Below, one piece after another: positions 14,477 through 23,103 of a stretch of 38,786 nucleotides of DNA. Origin of the DNA: Phycisphaerales bacterium (GTDB taxonomy: Bacteria > Planctomycetota > Phycisphaerae > Phycisphaerales > UBA1924). Location: assembly GCA_947459215.1 (NCBI GenBank), contig CANHCQ010000030.1:1-38786 (forward strand), given 5' to 3'. The first letter of the stretch is position 1. Every line of letters starts with the position of its first letter. The notes beneath the pieces were generated by a model. The model saw only the letters and a program-made list of their open reading frames with translations, searched no databases and had not been told where the DNA came from. The translations under genes were made by a program, and so were the position numbers.

Positions 14477-15028
14477 TCAGCAGCGTTGGTCGTCGGTCTC
14501 AGCGCCTTCGGAGCAGGCGAACTGATAGGTGTTCATCTTCTTGATCGGCGGGCTGTAGATGTGCAGCGTGATCAGATCGGTGCCGGGCGATTGCATGTTG
14601 GCAACCTGATGGATGTCTTCGTCGGCGGCGGCGCAGACGTAGCCCGGCGTCATCGGGTTGGCAAAGACGGGACAGACCAAGCCGGACGGTGTCGGGGCGA
14701 AGCGGATCTCGGTGCCGGTGCCCTCGACGACGCGGAAGGCGCACGAGCTGCCCTTGTGGTCGTGGATAGGGGTGCAGTGGCCGCTGCGCCAGGTGAGGGC
14801 GAGGAGTTCGTGCCAGTCGCCTCGGCTGATGATGTTCCGGCGGTAGCCGTGGGTGCCAAAGACGCAGACGGATTCGATGTCGCGGCGGGTGATTTCCTGG
14901 CGGCTCAGAAGGTCAGCGAGGGTCTGGAGGTCGGCCCGGCCGCGGAGGCCTTCGAGATAGGCGATGAGCGGGGCCAGTTTGGGGAAGCGCTTGGCGGGGT
15001 GCTCGGTTGTCATCGCAGCGGTGGTCAT
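14477..15028 (-). CDS. Cysteine dioxygenase type I
   Basis: This encodes 183 residues and catalyses oxidation of cysteine to cysteine sulfinate with non-heme iron. The cupin iron ligands are His89 and His91 ('TPIHDHKGSSC') and His140 ('DIHQVANM'). Cys96 is in the place of the Cys that cross-links to Tyr in animal enzymes, and Tyr158 in 'LHIYSPP' is its partner. Arg63/Arg64 of 'GYRRNII' match the substrate-carboxylate Arg. The ATG at 15028 is taken, with an alternative at 15013. It lies 73 bases after folC on the same strand and is probably the last gene of that unit. Confidence 0.93.
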   Translation of the reverse strand: MTTAAMTTEHPAKRFPKLAPLIAYLEGLRGRADLQTLADLLSRQEITRRDIESVCVFGTHGYRRNIISRGDWHELLALTWRSGHCTPIHDHKGSSCAFRVVEGTGTEIRFAPTPSGLVCPVFANPMTPGYVCAAADEDIHQVANMQSPGTDLITLHIYSPPIKKMNTYQFACSEGAETDDQRC

Positions 15029-15101
15029 GTGCAGAGCGTACCCAATGTTCGGGATTTCGCCAACGGGAACCGCGCGGGAAGTCGACGGAATGGGCCCGAT
15101 A

Positions 15102-16646
15102 TCAGGCCCGAGCCGGGGATTTGCCGCCGGCTTGATGAACGCGGCCGTCGCGGGATTTCTTCTCGTCGAGGAGCCGCTTGGCCTCACCGGCGACGTAGAA
15201 CGAGCCGGTGACGACGATGAGATCGTCGCGTCCGGCGGCCTTGGCAGCGATGTTGATGGCGTCCTTGATGCTGCCGGCGGTCTGGGCCATCTTGCTGGAG
15301 TACTCGGAGAACTTGCGGAGCAGTTCCTTGGGTTCGCAGGCGCGGGCGTTGTTCTCGGCCCGGGTGAAGATGACCTTGTCGGCCCCGCTGCCGAGCTGAC
15401 GGAGCATGGCATTGACGTCCTTGTCGCTGGCACAGCCGAAAATGACGATCAGCGAGTCGTAGCGCATGTGAGCGCCGAGCGACTTCATGAGCGCCTGGAT
15501 CGATTCGGGGTTGTGAGCGCCGTCAACGAAGATGCGGGGTTGGGTGAAGACTTGTTCGAGACGTGCGCTGGTGCGCGTCCGCGCAAGGCCGTGGATCGCG
15601 TCGCGTTCCTTGATGGGAACGCCGCGTTCGCGGAGGCGGTCGAGGATCGCAAGAACGAGGCCGCAGTTGGCGGCCTGATGCTCACCCTTGAGAGGTACGG
15701 GGACGTGCTCGAACTCGCTGCGGGGCGTGGTGACGGAGATGAGCATGTGCGGCCCGAGCTGGGCGGTGGCCTCGAAGCGGGCGGTGAAGTCGATGTCTGC
15801 GCCGAGCACGGCGAGCGGAGCGTTGATCTTGGCCGCAACTTCCTTAAACGTTTCAAGGATGATGGGCTTCTGCTGAGCGATGGTGAGGGCGGGGACGCCG
15901 GGCTTGAAGATTCCGGCCTTTTCGCGTGCGATCTTGTCGAGGGTGTCCCCGAGGATTTGGGTGTGCTCGAGTTGGATCGCGGTGATCGCGGCGACCTCGG
16001 GGGTGATGACGTTGGTGGAATCGAGTCGACCGCCGAGGCCGACTTCGATCACGCCAACGTCCACCGCCTGCTGGGCGAAGTGCAGGAACGAGGCGGCGGT
16101 GAGCAGTTCGAAATAGGTGGCGGCGCCGTGACGGCGCTTGACACCGTCGGCGGCGAGGGCGACCTCGGAGACGAGTCGGACGAAGTCGCGTTCCGTGACC
16201 ATCTCGCCATTGAGACGGATGCGTTCTCGGATGTCGACGACGTGCGGGCTGGTGTAGAGTCCGGTGGTGAGGCCGCAGCCGATGAGGGCGGCGGAGAGCA
16301 TCTCACAGACGCTGCCTTTACCCTTGCTGCCAGCGACGTGGACGCTCTTGAAGGCGCGGTGCGGGTCGTCGAGGGCGCTCATGAGGGCATGCATGCGCTC
16401 GAGTCGCCAGACGGTGGGCTCGACTTTCTTGGGGCGCAGCATCTCAACGTTGATGCGGCTGTAGAGGAAGCTCAGCGTTTCCTTCATGTCCGAGAAGGAC
16501 TTGAAGCCGGGGCCGACGGCGGGCACGGCGCCCGGCTCGGCTTGCTTGAGGCGCAGCTTCGTGGGGCGTTTGCGCTTCGCGGGCGACTTGCCGCGGGATG
16601 CTTTGGCCTTGGGAACGCCCTTGGAGGATTTGCGAGACGGCGACAT
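15102..16646 (-). CDS. folC: Bifunctional folylpolyglutamate synthase/dihydrofolate synthase
   Basis: This encodes 514 residues, long for FolC (about 420-450). It ligates glutamate to dihydropteroate or to folates with ATP. Motifs in order: 'HVAGSKGKGSVCEM' (P-loop, here Ser-Lys instead of the commoner Thr-Asn), 'GLYTSPHVVDIRERI', 'FELLTAASFLHFA', 'EVGLGGRLDSTNVI', 'GEHQAANC' and 'FVDGAHNPESI'. The extra length is an N-terminal Lys/Arg/Pro-rich stretch of about 50 residues before the conserved region; the ATG at 16646 was chosen at the head of that stretch. A start further upstream would cross non-conserved sequence. It lies between the broken DinB gene and cysteine dioxygenase. Confidence 0.93.
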   Translation of the reverse strand: MSPSRKSSKGVPKAKASRGKSPAKRKRPTKLRLKQAEPGAVPAVGPGFKSFSDMKETLSFLYSRINVEMLRPKKVEPTVWRLERMHALMSALDDPHRAFKSVHVAGSKGKGSVCEMLSAALIGCGLTTGLYTSPHVVDIRERIRLNGEMVTERDFVRLVSEVALAADGVKRRHGAATYFELLTAASFLHFAQQAVDVGVIEVGLGGRLDSTNVITPEVAAITAIQLEHTQILGDTLDKIAREKAGIFKPGVPALTIAQQKPIILETFKEVAAKINAPLAVLGADIDFTARFEATAQLGPHMLISVTTPRSEFEHVPVPLKGEHQAANCGLVLAILDRLRERGVPIKERDAIHGLARTRTSARLEQVFTQPRIFVDGAHNPESIQALMKSLGAHMRYDSLIVIFGCASDKDVNAMLRQLGSGADKVIFTRAENNARACEPKELLRKFSEYSSKMAQTAGSIKDAINIAAKAAGRDDLIVVTGSFYVAGEAKRLLDEKKSRDGRVHQAGGKSPARA

Positions 16647-16766
16647 GCTTCGGGGCGATCGTACCGCGGAATTCGCAAAGAAAGAAGCAAAATCCGGCGG
16701 CTGGGGTGCTGCGGGGTTCGGCGAGGCCCCCAAGCCTGTGGCGTGACGCGGGTTGCGTCCCGGGAC

Positions 16767-17270
16767 TCAGAGCTTTCGACGCGTGAAGATGATGAGGTCG
16801 GTAGCCGCCCGGGTGCCGCCGAGTTGGTGAACGATGCGGGCGATCTGGCCGCGGTGGTAGGTGGCGTGGTTGAAGACGTGGGCAATGACGTCGGCGATTT
16901 TGCTCTCGGCCTCGGTGCCGTCCGACATGCGATAGGTCACGGCGCGATCGAATCCGCCGTCGGCGACGTCCGTGAGGTATGTACGCCAGGCGGCATCGGT
17001 GTCGGCGGCATCTGCTCGGGCTTGCTCGATCGACCACGCCGGGAATCAGTCGGCGACCTTCCAGGCCTCGCCGCGGACGCGGAGCATCCAGACCCGCTTG
17101 GCGATCATGACATGGGCGATGACGCCGAGGGCACGCTGGTAGGACTCGCTCGACTGCTGGATCGCCGGAACAGTCGCGAGGGAGTCGAGCGTGCGCTCGT
17201 TGGCCTGCGTCTCGGCGGTGAGCAGGGTGAAGAAGTAGTCACGGAGGGTTTGGGTGCGGATGTCGGGCAT
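16767..17270 (-). pseudogene. DinB-family protein interrupted by one in-frame TGA
   Basis: The first part (17046-17270, start ATG at 17270) gives 74 residues from MPDIRTQTLRDYFF to WKVAD, then TGA at 17046-17048. The same frame continues without any shift as 'FPAWSIEQARADAADTD' to 'HVFNHATYHRGQIARIVHQL' and ends at TGA 16767-16769. Together they make 168 codons, the normal size of a DinB four-helix bundle, with the family's metal motif HxxxHRGQ in the second half. The stop falls where a Trp codon (TGG) would fit. It could be a recent nonsense mutation, a sequencing error or read-through; other genes here use TGA as stop. It lies in the pdxJ-dinB-folC-cdo run. Confidence 0.8.
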
Positions 17271-17331
17271 GTGTGGGAGTGGAGCGGGAAGGAAGGGTGC
17301 AGGGTCTAGAACCACGTGGAGTGGGGGCCTT

Positions 17332-18138
17332 CTAGGCCCCGGCGGACGACGCGCCCGCGAGGAGCGACTTCATCTCACGGACAGCACGCTCGAGCCCCAC
17401 GAACACGGCGCGGGCGACAATCGAGTGTCCGATGTGCAGCTCGCGGACGGCAGCGCGAATTCCCGGTACCGCCAGAAGCGCCGGCGTGTTGTCGTAGTTG
17501 AGCGCGTGGCCGGCGTGCACGCGGAGGCGATCATCGCAGGCTTCGATGGCATCCTGCAGGGTGCGGATTGCGGCGGCGAGCGGGGCGTCGGCGGTCACGC
17601 CGTCGATCAGGTCGCGGCGACTCGCGGCAAAGGCGTGGGCAAAGACGCCGGTATGGAACTCGACCGCGTCGAAGCCGCACGCAGCGGCGGCATCGATCTC
17701 GCGACGGTCGGGCGTGATGAATGCGCTGGTCATGATCCCCGCGGCTTTGAGCGGCGCGAGATACAACTTCCAGTGGTCCTCGCGTCCCGCGACGGCGAGG
17801 CCGCCCTCGGTGGTCACTTCCTGGCGACCCTCGGGAACGAGCGTCACCTGATGGGCCTTGATCCGCTGCGCGATCGCCTGCATCTCGGGGGTGCCGGCCA
17901 TCTCGAGGTTGAACTTCACCGGGCAGGTCTGGCGGATCAGTTCGACATCGCGATCGACGATGTGACGACGGTCTTCGCGGAGATGAACGGTGATGCACTC
18001 GGCCCCGCCGAGGACCGCGGCGTGGGCGGCGTGCACGGCATCGGGCTCGCCATACCCGGCGGAAGCGCCGGGGCCGGAGCGGTAGCGGGCCTGACGGATG
18101 GTCGCGACGTGGTCGATGTTGACACCGAGGTGGATCAC
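17332..18138 (-). CDS. pdxJ: Pyridoxine 5'-phosphate synthase
   Basis: This encodes 268 residues from a GTG start. PdxJ condenses 1-deoxyxylulose 5-phosphate with 3-amino-2-oxopropyl phosphate to make pyridoxine phosphate in the DXP-dependent vitamin B6 route. The family opening 'LGVNIDHVATIRQAR' is at the N-terminus, with 'GAECITVHLREDRRHI' and 'FNLEMAG' following, then 'VTLVPEGRQEVTTEGG' and 'VEFHTGVFAHAF'. The C-terminal 'HAGHALNYDNTPAL' and 'ELHIGHSIVARAVF' complete the barrel. It is about 25 residues longer than E. coli PdxJ, mostly at the C-terminus. It heads a minus-strand run with DinB, folC and cysteine dioxygenase. Confidence 0.96.
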   Translation of the reverse strand: MIHLGVNIDHVATIRQARYRSGPGASAGYGEPDAVHAAHAAVLGGAECITVHLREDRRHIVDRDVELIRQTCPVKFNLEMAGTPEMQAIAQRIKAHQVTLVPEGRQEVTTEGGLAVAGREDHWKLYLAPLKAAGIMTSAFITPDRREIDAAAACGFDAVEFHTGVFAHAFAASRRDLIDGVTADAPLAAAIRTLQDAIEACDDRLRVHAGHALNYDNTPALLAVPGIRAAVRELHIGHSIVARAVFVGLERAVREMKSLLAGASSAGA

Positions 18139-18255
18139 GTCGGATTGTTAGCGGTGCCCGGGCGTGCGGCAGGGCCCGTGCCAACCGCTCGCCGGGGCAC
18201 GCCGACTGCGGTCCGGCGCGGCATCGACGGCGCGTCCCGGATACCCTCGCACTCA

Positions 18256-18942
18256 ATGTCTCCCCTGCGCCGCTACCTCGCCTCGCGCCGACCCGACGCC
18301 ACGATCGGGCAGGTGCTGTTCTATGGACTGGTTCGCACGGTGGCGGCGCTGCTGTTCGTGCTCTTCTACCGCGTGCGGGTGTTCGGGGCCAAGAACGTGC
18401 CGCAGTCGGGCGCGGTGCTCATCGCGGCAAACCACCAGAGTTTTCTCGACCCGCCCTTGATCGGCTCGTTTGCCCGCCCGCGGCACATGAGTTTCGTCGC
18501 CAAGATCGGGCTGTTCACCTTCAAGCCGTTCGCGTGGTTCATCGGGGCGCTCAACGCAACGCCGATCAAGGAAGAGGGAGGCGACGCGGCGGCGATCAAG
18601 GAAGTGATCCGTCGCCTCGGGGCGGGGCACGCGGTGGTGATCTTCCCAGAAGGCTCGCGCACGCCCGACGGGCGTCAGCACGCGTTCAAGCGCGGGGTGG
18701 CGGTGCTGATGAAGCGAGCCAAATGTCCGGTCGTTCCTGCCGCAGTGGTGGGTTGCTACGAGGCGTGGCCGATCCAACAGAAGATGCCGTCGCTCGTCGG
18801 TCACCGGATTCTCGTCGCTTATGGCGAGCCGATCAGCCACGAAGACCTGCTGCGCGAGGGCGCGGACGCGGCGCTCGCCCGCATCGAGCGTGAGGTGACG
18901 CGGCTGCGGGTCGCCCTCGAAGCCGAACGCGATCGGGACTGA
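18256..18942 (+). CDS. plsC: 1-acyl-sn-glycerol-3-phosphate acyltransferase (PlsC family)
   Basis: This encodes 228 residues. PlsC transfers an acyl chain to lysophosphatidate at the inner membrane to form phosphatidate. The HX4D catalytic motif is at His60-Asp65 ('NHQSFLDP') and the phosphate-binding 'FPEGSRTPDG' at about 130-139, with 'VVPAAVVG' further on. A membrane helix precedes the catalytic domain (about 17-38). The ATG at 18256 is preferred over longer in-frame extensions, which run antisense through pdxJ. It stands divergent from pdxJ and convergent with the GH1 gene. Confidence 0.92.
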   Translation: MSPLRRYLASRRPDATIGQVLFYGLVRTVAALLFVLFYRVRVFGAKNVPQSGAVLIAANHQSFLDPPLIGSFARPRHMSFVAKIGLFTFKPFAWFIGALNATPIKEEGGDAAAIKEVIRRLGAGHAVVIFPEGSRTPDGRQHAFKRGVAVLMKRAKCPVVPAAVVGCYEAWPIQQKMPSLVGHRILVAYGEPISHEDLLREGADAALARIEREVTRLRVALEAERDRD

Positions 18943-18996
18943 CTGTTGCGACTGCGGCCGAGGCGCGAAGCCGGGGCCACGCAACGCAATCCGGTC

Positions 18997-20409
18997 TCAC
19001 CACGAACGCGTGAACGGGTCTTCATCGAGTGACTTGCCGTTGGTGGCGATGACGTTGCCGTACCAGCGGGCGGAGTCCTTGACCGTGCGCTTCAGCGTCG
19101 TGAAGTCGACGTGCACCAGGCCGAAGCGTTCCTTGTAGCCCTCGTTCCACTCGAAGTTGTCGAGGATGGACCAGTGGAAGTAGCCGCGGAGATCGACGCC
19201 GTCGGCAACGGCGCGGCGGAGTTCGAGCAGGTAACGACGTGTGAAGTCGATGCGCTGCGGGTCGTGGACCTTGCCGTCCATGCTGACCCAGTCGATGCAC
19301 GACAGGCCGTTCTCGGTGATGTACACCGGGATCTTGTAGCGATCGTGGATGAACTTGGGGCCCCAGTAGAGGCTCTTGGGCTCGACGGGCCAGCGGTAGG
19401 CCGTAAGCGGGTGGGTGGGCTCGCGGGTGACGAGCTCGGGCTTGCCATCGCGCATGCGGACGGGAGCACCCTCGTAGATATTGACGCCGATGAAGTCGCA
19501 CTTTTGGGAGATCAGTTCCATGTCGCCCGCGGCGGGCTTGGGTGCGTCAGCACCGAAGCGGCGCAGACCGTCCTCGGGGTAGTGCCCGAAGAAAATCGCG
19601 TCGTTGTACCAGGTGTTGCACCAGATATTGTGATCCTCGAGGCTGGCCATCACCTGCATCGCCGCGGCCTGATCTTCCTTGGAGTCGGTGAACGGGTACT
19701 TGGTGACGCAGACGGGCGCGTAGCCGACTTGCTGCGGCCCCTTGCAGCGGGCGCGGAGCACCTGCACGCCGCGGCCGTGGCTCATAAGGGCGTGATGGCA
19801 CGCGAGCAGGAGTTCCCGCGTGCCGAGGCGCAGACGCGGAGCGTTGTGCCCGTCGCCGTGGCCGAACTGCAGGAACACCTGCGGTTCGTTCAGCGTCATC
19901 CAGTGCTTCACGCGGTCGCCCAGGCGGTCGGCGACGACCTGCGCGAACTCCGCGAACCACTGCACGCTGTCGCGGTTGAGCCAACCACCCTTGCGGAAAA
20001 GGGTTTCGGGATAGTCCCAGTGGAAGAGCGTGGTGTACGGCGTGATGCCCGCGGCGAGCAGCTCGTTCACGAGCCGGTCGTAGAAGTCGAGGCCCTTGGT
20101 GTTGATCGAGCCGATGCCATCGGGCAGCACGCGACTCCAGGAGATCGAGAAGCGATAGGCCTTGAGCCCGATCGACTTCATGATCGCGACGTCCTCGCTG
20201 CTCTTGTGATAGTGGTCGCAGGCGACGTCGCCGGTGTGGCCGTTCCAGATCGCGGGCTGCGGGAACTTGTTGACGGGGCCGCCGACGGATGGGCGGGCGT
20301 GGCACATGGTGTCCCACACGGACTCGCCGCGGCCGTCGGTGTTCCAGGCGCCCTCGATCTGATAGGCGCTGCTGGCGGCGCCCCACACGAAGTTGTTCGG
20401 GAAGGTCAT
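18997..20409 (-). CDS. Beta-glucosidase (glycoside hydrolase family 1)
   Basis: This encodes 470 residues, normal for GH1. It starts with 'FPNNFVWGAASSAYQIEGAW', the usual GH1 opening. The acid/base Glu175 is in 'MTLNEPQ' and the nucleophile Glu366 in 'YITENGLS'. Other family blocks are 'YRFSISWSRVLPDG' and the C-terminal 'HWSILDNFEWNEGYKERFGL'. No signal peptide is present, so it acts in the cytoplasm on imported oligosaccharides, probably beta-linked glucosides, although exact substrate is not shown. It follows the secreted 796-residue hydrolase by 62 bases on the same strand and is probably co-transcribed with it. Confidence 0.95.
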   Translation of the reverse strand: MTFPNNFVWGAASSAYQIEGAWNTDGRGESVWDTMCHARPSVGGPVNKFPQPAIWNGHTGDVACDHYHKSSEDVAIMKSIGLKAYRFSISWSRVLPDGIGSINTKGLDFYDRLVNELLAAGITPYTTLFHWDYPETLFRKGGWLNRDSVQWFAEFAQVVADRLGDRVKHWMTLNEPQVFLQFGHGDGHNAPRLRLGTRELLLACHHALMSHGRGVQVLRARCKGPQQVGYAPVCVTKYPFTDSKEDQAAAMQVMASLEDHNIWCNTWYNDAIFFGHYPEDGLRRFGADAPKPAAGDMELISQKCDFIGVNIYEGAPVRMRDGKPELVTREPTHPLTAYRWPVEPKSLYWGPKFIHDRYKIPVYITENGLSCIDWVSMDGKVHDPQRIDFTRRYLLELRRAVADGVDLRGYFHWSILDNFEWNEGYKERFGLVHVDFTTLKRTVKDSARWYGNVIATNGKSLDEDPFTRSW

Positions 20410-20471
20410 AAGAAGACTCTAGCGAAGTATGAGTGGTTTCGCCCGCCGAACGGCCAAATCGAGCCGACCCT

Positions 20472-22862
20472 TCAGGGACAGATCAACTGGTTGTACGCCT
20501 CGGCGAAGATCACAAAGTCCGCGTCGTCGCAAAGCGCGTCGCCGTTGAAGTCGCCGTCCTGGAACGGCCCGGGCGTTATGAGCGCGTTGTAGAAATCGGC
20601 GAAGAAGACAAAGTCGGAGTCGTCCACAAAGCCGTCGCCATTGAGGTCGCACGGGCACGCGGCGCACGAGACCAGCGGCGATGCCAGCACGCGGTCGATG
20701 ATGCCGGGCTTGACCAACTCGGCCATCCCCAAGGCACCGAGAGCGACATCGGGCAGGCCCGCGGAGTTGGGCACCCACGTCGGCTGCGTATTGGAGCGGC
20801 GATAGAGCATGCTCGCGCCGGTCTTGAAGAGCACGCGAGCCCCGGTGCGGTACGCCTGATACGCCCCCGCAGCAGCAGGCACATGGCCGCTGTCGCCCGC
20901 GCCCGTTCCGGCGGCAAACGCCATCAGCGACGGAAAGTGCGCGATGTCGTCGGGGTGGTTGCTAAGGCTGTCGGCGTTGTAGCCGGTGATCGTCGTGCCG
21001 GCGCCGAAGACTGTGTTCCAGCGCGGGCCAAAGTCATCGGTCCACGCCATGTTGCTGAGCCGCAGGTTGAGCATCTGCGTCCGCCACGCGCTTGACGCAC
21101 GGAAGTCGGGGATGAGCAGCGATGAATACTGGCTGACAAACGCGCTCTGGAAGGAACCGTTGCTGTCGCCGGTGACCGGCCGCGGCAGGGCGAAGGTTGC
21201 GGTTGGCCAGAGAGAGCGATTCAGCCAGTTGGCGTACGCGGCATCAGAGTTCGAGCCGCCGTAGAACGCGGCTTCGTACACGAACAGGATGCCCTCGTTG
21301 TACGCGAAAGACGCAGAAGAAAGGGTCGGCCCGCCCCCGGCGTTGCCGAGGTAGTAGAGCACGCCGGGTCCGGCGACGAGGTAGCTATCCCAGTTCTTGA
21401 CGCCGCAGGCGATGGCGCGAGCGGCGGCGCGAATGCGGGCGTCGCCCGGGAAGTACGCCGCCGCAGCTCCGGCGGCCTTGACGATCTTCATCGTGGATAG
21501 TGTCGCGTAACTGTCGCCCCAGCCCGCCTTGGGGCCGCCGGTGAACGGGTTAATCCAGTGCCAGTAGATTCCGTCGGCGGAACGCAGCGGCTTGATGCCG
21601 TCGGCGGCAAGGCCAGCGTAGCGCTCAAGGATGGTGGTCACGAGCGCTTTGGCGTTGGGATCGCCGTTGAGATCGTCGTTGACCAGCAGCATCAGCACAA
21701 CCCACGCGGCGGCGTCCGGCGAGGCGGGGTGGAAGCGGTTGATCGATGGCACCACGTCGGCATCGATCACCCAACCCGACGGCTCACCATCGGGTGACAC
21801 GAGGCCCTTGGCGTAGACCGTGACCTGCGCAATCTCGTTGGCCAGCCAGCTCTCGAAGGGCAGGCGTGTGTCGGAGTTGTCGCGTATGCGACGCGCGCTG
21901 GAAACACCGGAGGTCAGCCCTGCGGTCAGCATCGAGCCGTCGCAAGTCGCCGCGAGCGTGTGGCGACGCTCGCTCGGTCCGGCGTAAAGCGTCGGTGCGA
22001 ACGGCTGCGTGCCCCGGGCCTGCGCGAGCGGGACGGACGTGATGGCGCTCGACGTCGTAGACGAAGAAAGAAGGTAGAGCCCGGCGTTGGCGCTTCCGCC
22101 GAAGTGCTCGCTGAGGGCGAGATCGCGGATGTTGCCGACGGTGCCGAGTTGGGTGAAGGTGAGCGAAGAGGTTCCGATGACCGAACGCTGCACGGTGCCG
22201 GACCACGCCGCGAGCAGAGCGTTCTGGGTCCGGTCCACGGCGAGCGCAACCGGCGTCGCGCCGCCGGGAATCGATGTCGCGAAGAACTGGAACGAGAAGA
22301 AATCGTCACGTCCCGCGGCGTAGCAGCGGATGAACCCGGGCAGGCCCACGTAAAGCCGTCCCTTGAAGTGCGTCATCGCGACCCGCGGGAAGTTCGCGTC
22401 AGACGGAGACAACTCCACCCGCAGATAGGTTGTCAGCGTATCGGTCTGCGTGTCGTAGCGCAGCACCGCGTCGCCGGGCTGGGCGTCGCCGGGCGTCACG
22501 TTGTCGTGGACCGCGATGAAGAGCAGGCGGCCGGAGTCGCTGAACGTCAGCCCGACCGGGCCGTCGCCGGAGGCGTCGAGTGTCATCCAAGGCAACTGGG
22601 TCGCGAAACGGGAGCGTGCGAGTGACTTGAGTAGGTTGCCGCGGGTGTCGCGGATCTGAACCTCGTCGGTCGAGGTGTCGGCGGCGGCTTCGTAACCGGA
22701 GAGGGCGGCGGCGGCCACGGCGGTGACGTTGGGCGAGGCACTGAAGCTCCCTGTCCACGCACTCTCGATCGGCGCGGCCTTCAGCGGCGATGCCGCCAAG
22801 AGGCCGCTGGCGAGGCAAGCGCCCGCAAGCAGGAAGCGGAATGGAGCGGTCGGCAGTGTCAT
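20472..22862 (-). CDS. Secreted toroid-type glycoside hydrolase candidate with C-terminal dockerin-like repeats
   Basis: This encodes 796 residues from the ATG at 22862; a TTG at 22874 is an alternative. A signal peptide is evident (hydrophobic core 'LLAGACLASGLLAASPL', cut near KAA-PIE). Residues about 40-330 look like a beta-propeller or similar ('GPVGLTFSDSGRLLFIAVHD', 'FKGRLYVGLPGFIRC'). Residues about 350-700 are helix-rich with 'IYWHWINPFTGGPKAGWGDS' and 'YNEGILFVYEAAFYGGSN'. This resembles the (alpha/alpha)6 barrels of glucoamylase-like families such as GH144; the family is not certain. The last 75 residues hold two EF-hand-like repeats ('DLNGDGFVDDSDF', 'DFNGDALCDDADF') ending in YNQLICP. 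It is divergent from another large secreted hydrolase across LacI-type operators. Glucan degradation is inferred. Confidence 0.75.
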   Translation of the reverse strand: MTLPTAPFRFLLAGACLASGLLAASPLKAAPIESAWTGSFSASPNVTAVAAAALSGYEAAADTSTDEVQIRDTRGNLLKSLARSRFATQLPWMTLDASGDGPVGLTFSDSGRLLFIAVHDNVTPGDAQPGDAVLRYDTQTDTLTTYLRVELSPSDANFPRVAMTHFKGRLYVGLPGFIRCYAAGRDDFFSFQFFATSIPGGATPVALAVDRTQNALLAAWSGTVQRSVIGTSSLTFTQLGTVGNIRDLALSEHFGGSANAGLYLLSSSTTSSAITSVPLAQARGTQPFAPTLYAGPSERRHTLAATCDGSMLTAGLTSGVSSARRIRDNSDTRLPFESWLANEIAQVTVYAKGLVSPDGEPSGWVIDADVVPSINRFHPASPDAAAWVVLMLLVNDDLNGDPNAKALVTTILERYAGLAADGIKPLRSADGIYWHWINPFTGGPKAGWGDSYATLSTMKIVKAAGAAAAYFPGDARIRAAARAIACGVKNWDSYLVAGPGVLYYLGNAGGGPTLSSASFAYNEGILFVYEAAFYGGSNSDAAYANWLNRSLWPTATFALPRPVTGDSNGSFQSAFVSQYSSLLIPDFRASSAWRTQMLNLRLSNMAWTDDFGPRWNTVFGAGTTITGYNADSLSNHPDDIAHFPSLMAFAAGTGAGDSGHVPAAAGAYQAYRTGARVLFKTGASMLYRRSNTQPTWVPNSAGLPDVALGALGMAELVKPGIIDRVLASPLVSCAACPCDLNGDGFVDDSDFVFFADFYNALITPGPFQDGDFNGDALCDDADFVIFAEAYNQLICP

Positions 22863-22938
22863 TCGGTGATTCAAGGAGATCAGGTCCTGAAGGAAACGTA
22901 CCGGATGGTCCCGAAAAGGCCAGTGGAAAATTCCTAAT

Positions 22939-22952
22939 TGGAAACGTTTTCA
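22939..22952. promoter_or_regulatory. LacI/cre-type operator between divergent hydrolase genes
   Basis: TGGAAACGTTTTCA fits the LacI-family/cre consensus TGNAARCGNWWWCA exactly and is nearly palindromic. Two more related half-sites flank it: GGAAACGT at 22892-22899 and TTTGAAAACGCG at 22956-22967. A possible -10, TATGCT, lies at 22971-22976 for the plus-strand gene. No LacI regulator gene is in the window. Confidence 0.6.
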
Positions 22953-23103
22953 TGCTTTGAAAACGCGTGGTATGCTAGTTCCGATACGAGAGCCGCTGCG
23001 ATGCGGTTCGGACCGGTGCAGTCGCATCGGTCCGGCATCGCGCGGCACCGAGGGAAGCGGTTTGCGGACCTTCGGCGTCACACGGTTACCTCAGGAGTCG
23101 GAC

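Noticed and set aside
17043..17051. TGA read as selenocysteine or tryptophan in the DinB gene
   Set aside because: TGA ends many other genes here (greA, scoB, the ABC ATPase), so it is not reassigned. No SECIS-like hairpin was recognised just after it, and DinB proteins are not known selenoproteins.
14964..17309. A 781-residue open frame on the plus strand
   Set aside because: It is antisense to folC, cysteine dioxygenase and the DinB gene, all with clear family motifs. The translation is Gly/Glu/Asp/Ala-rich low complexity.
20419..20778. Small separate gene at the end of the secreted hydrolase
   Set aside because: It is an out-of-frame shadow of the dockerin-like repeats on the same strand.
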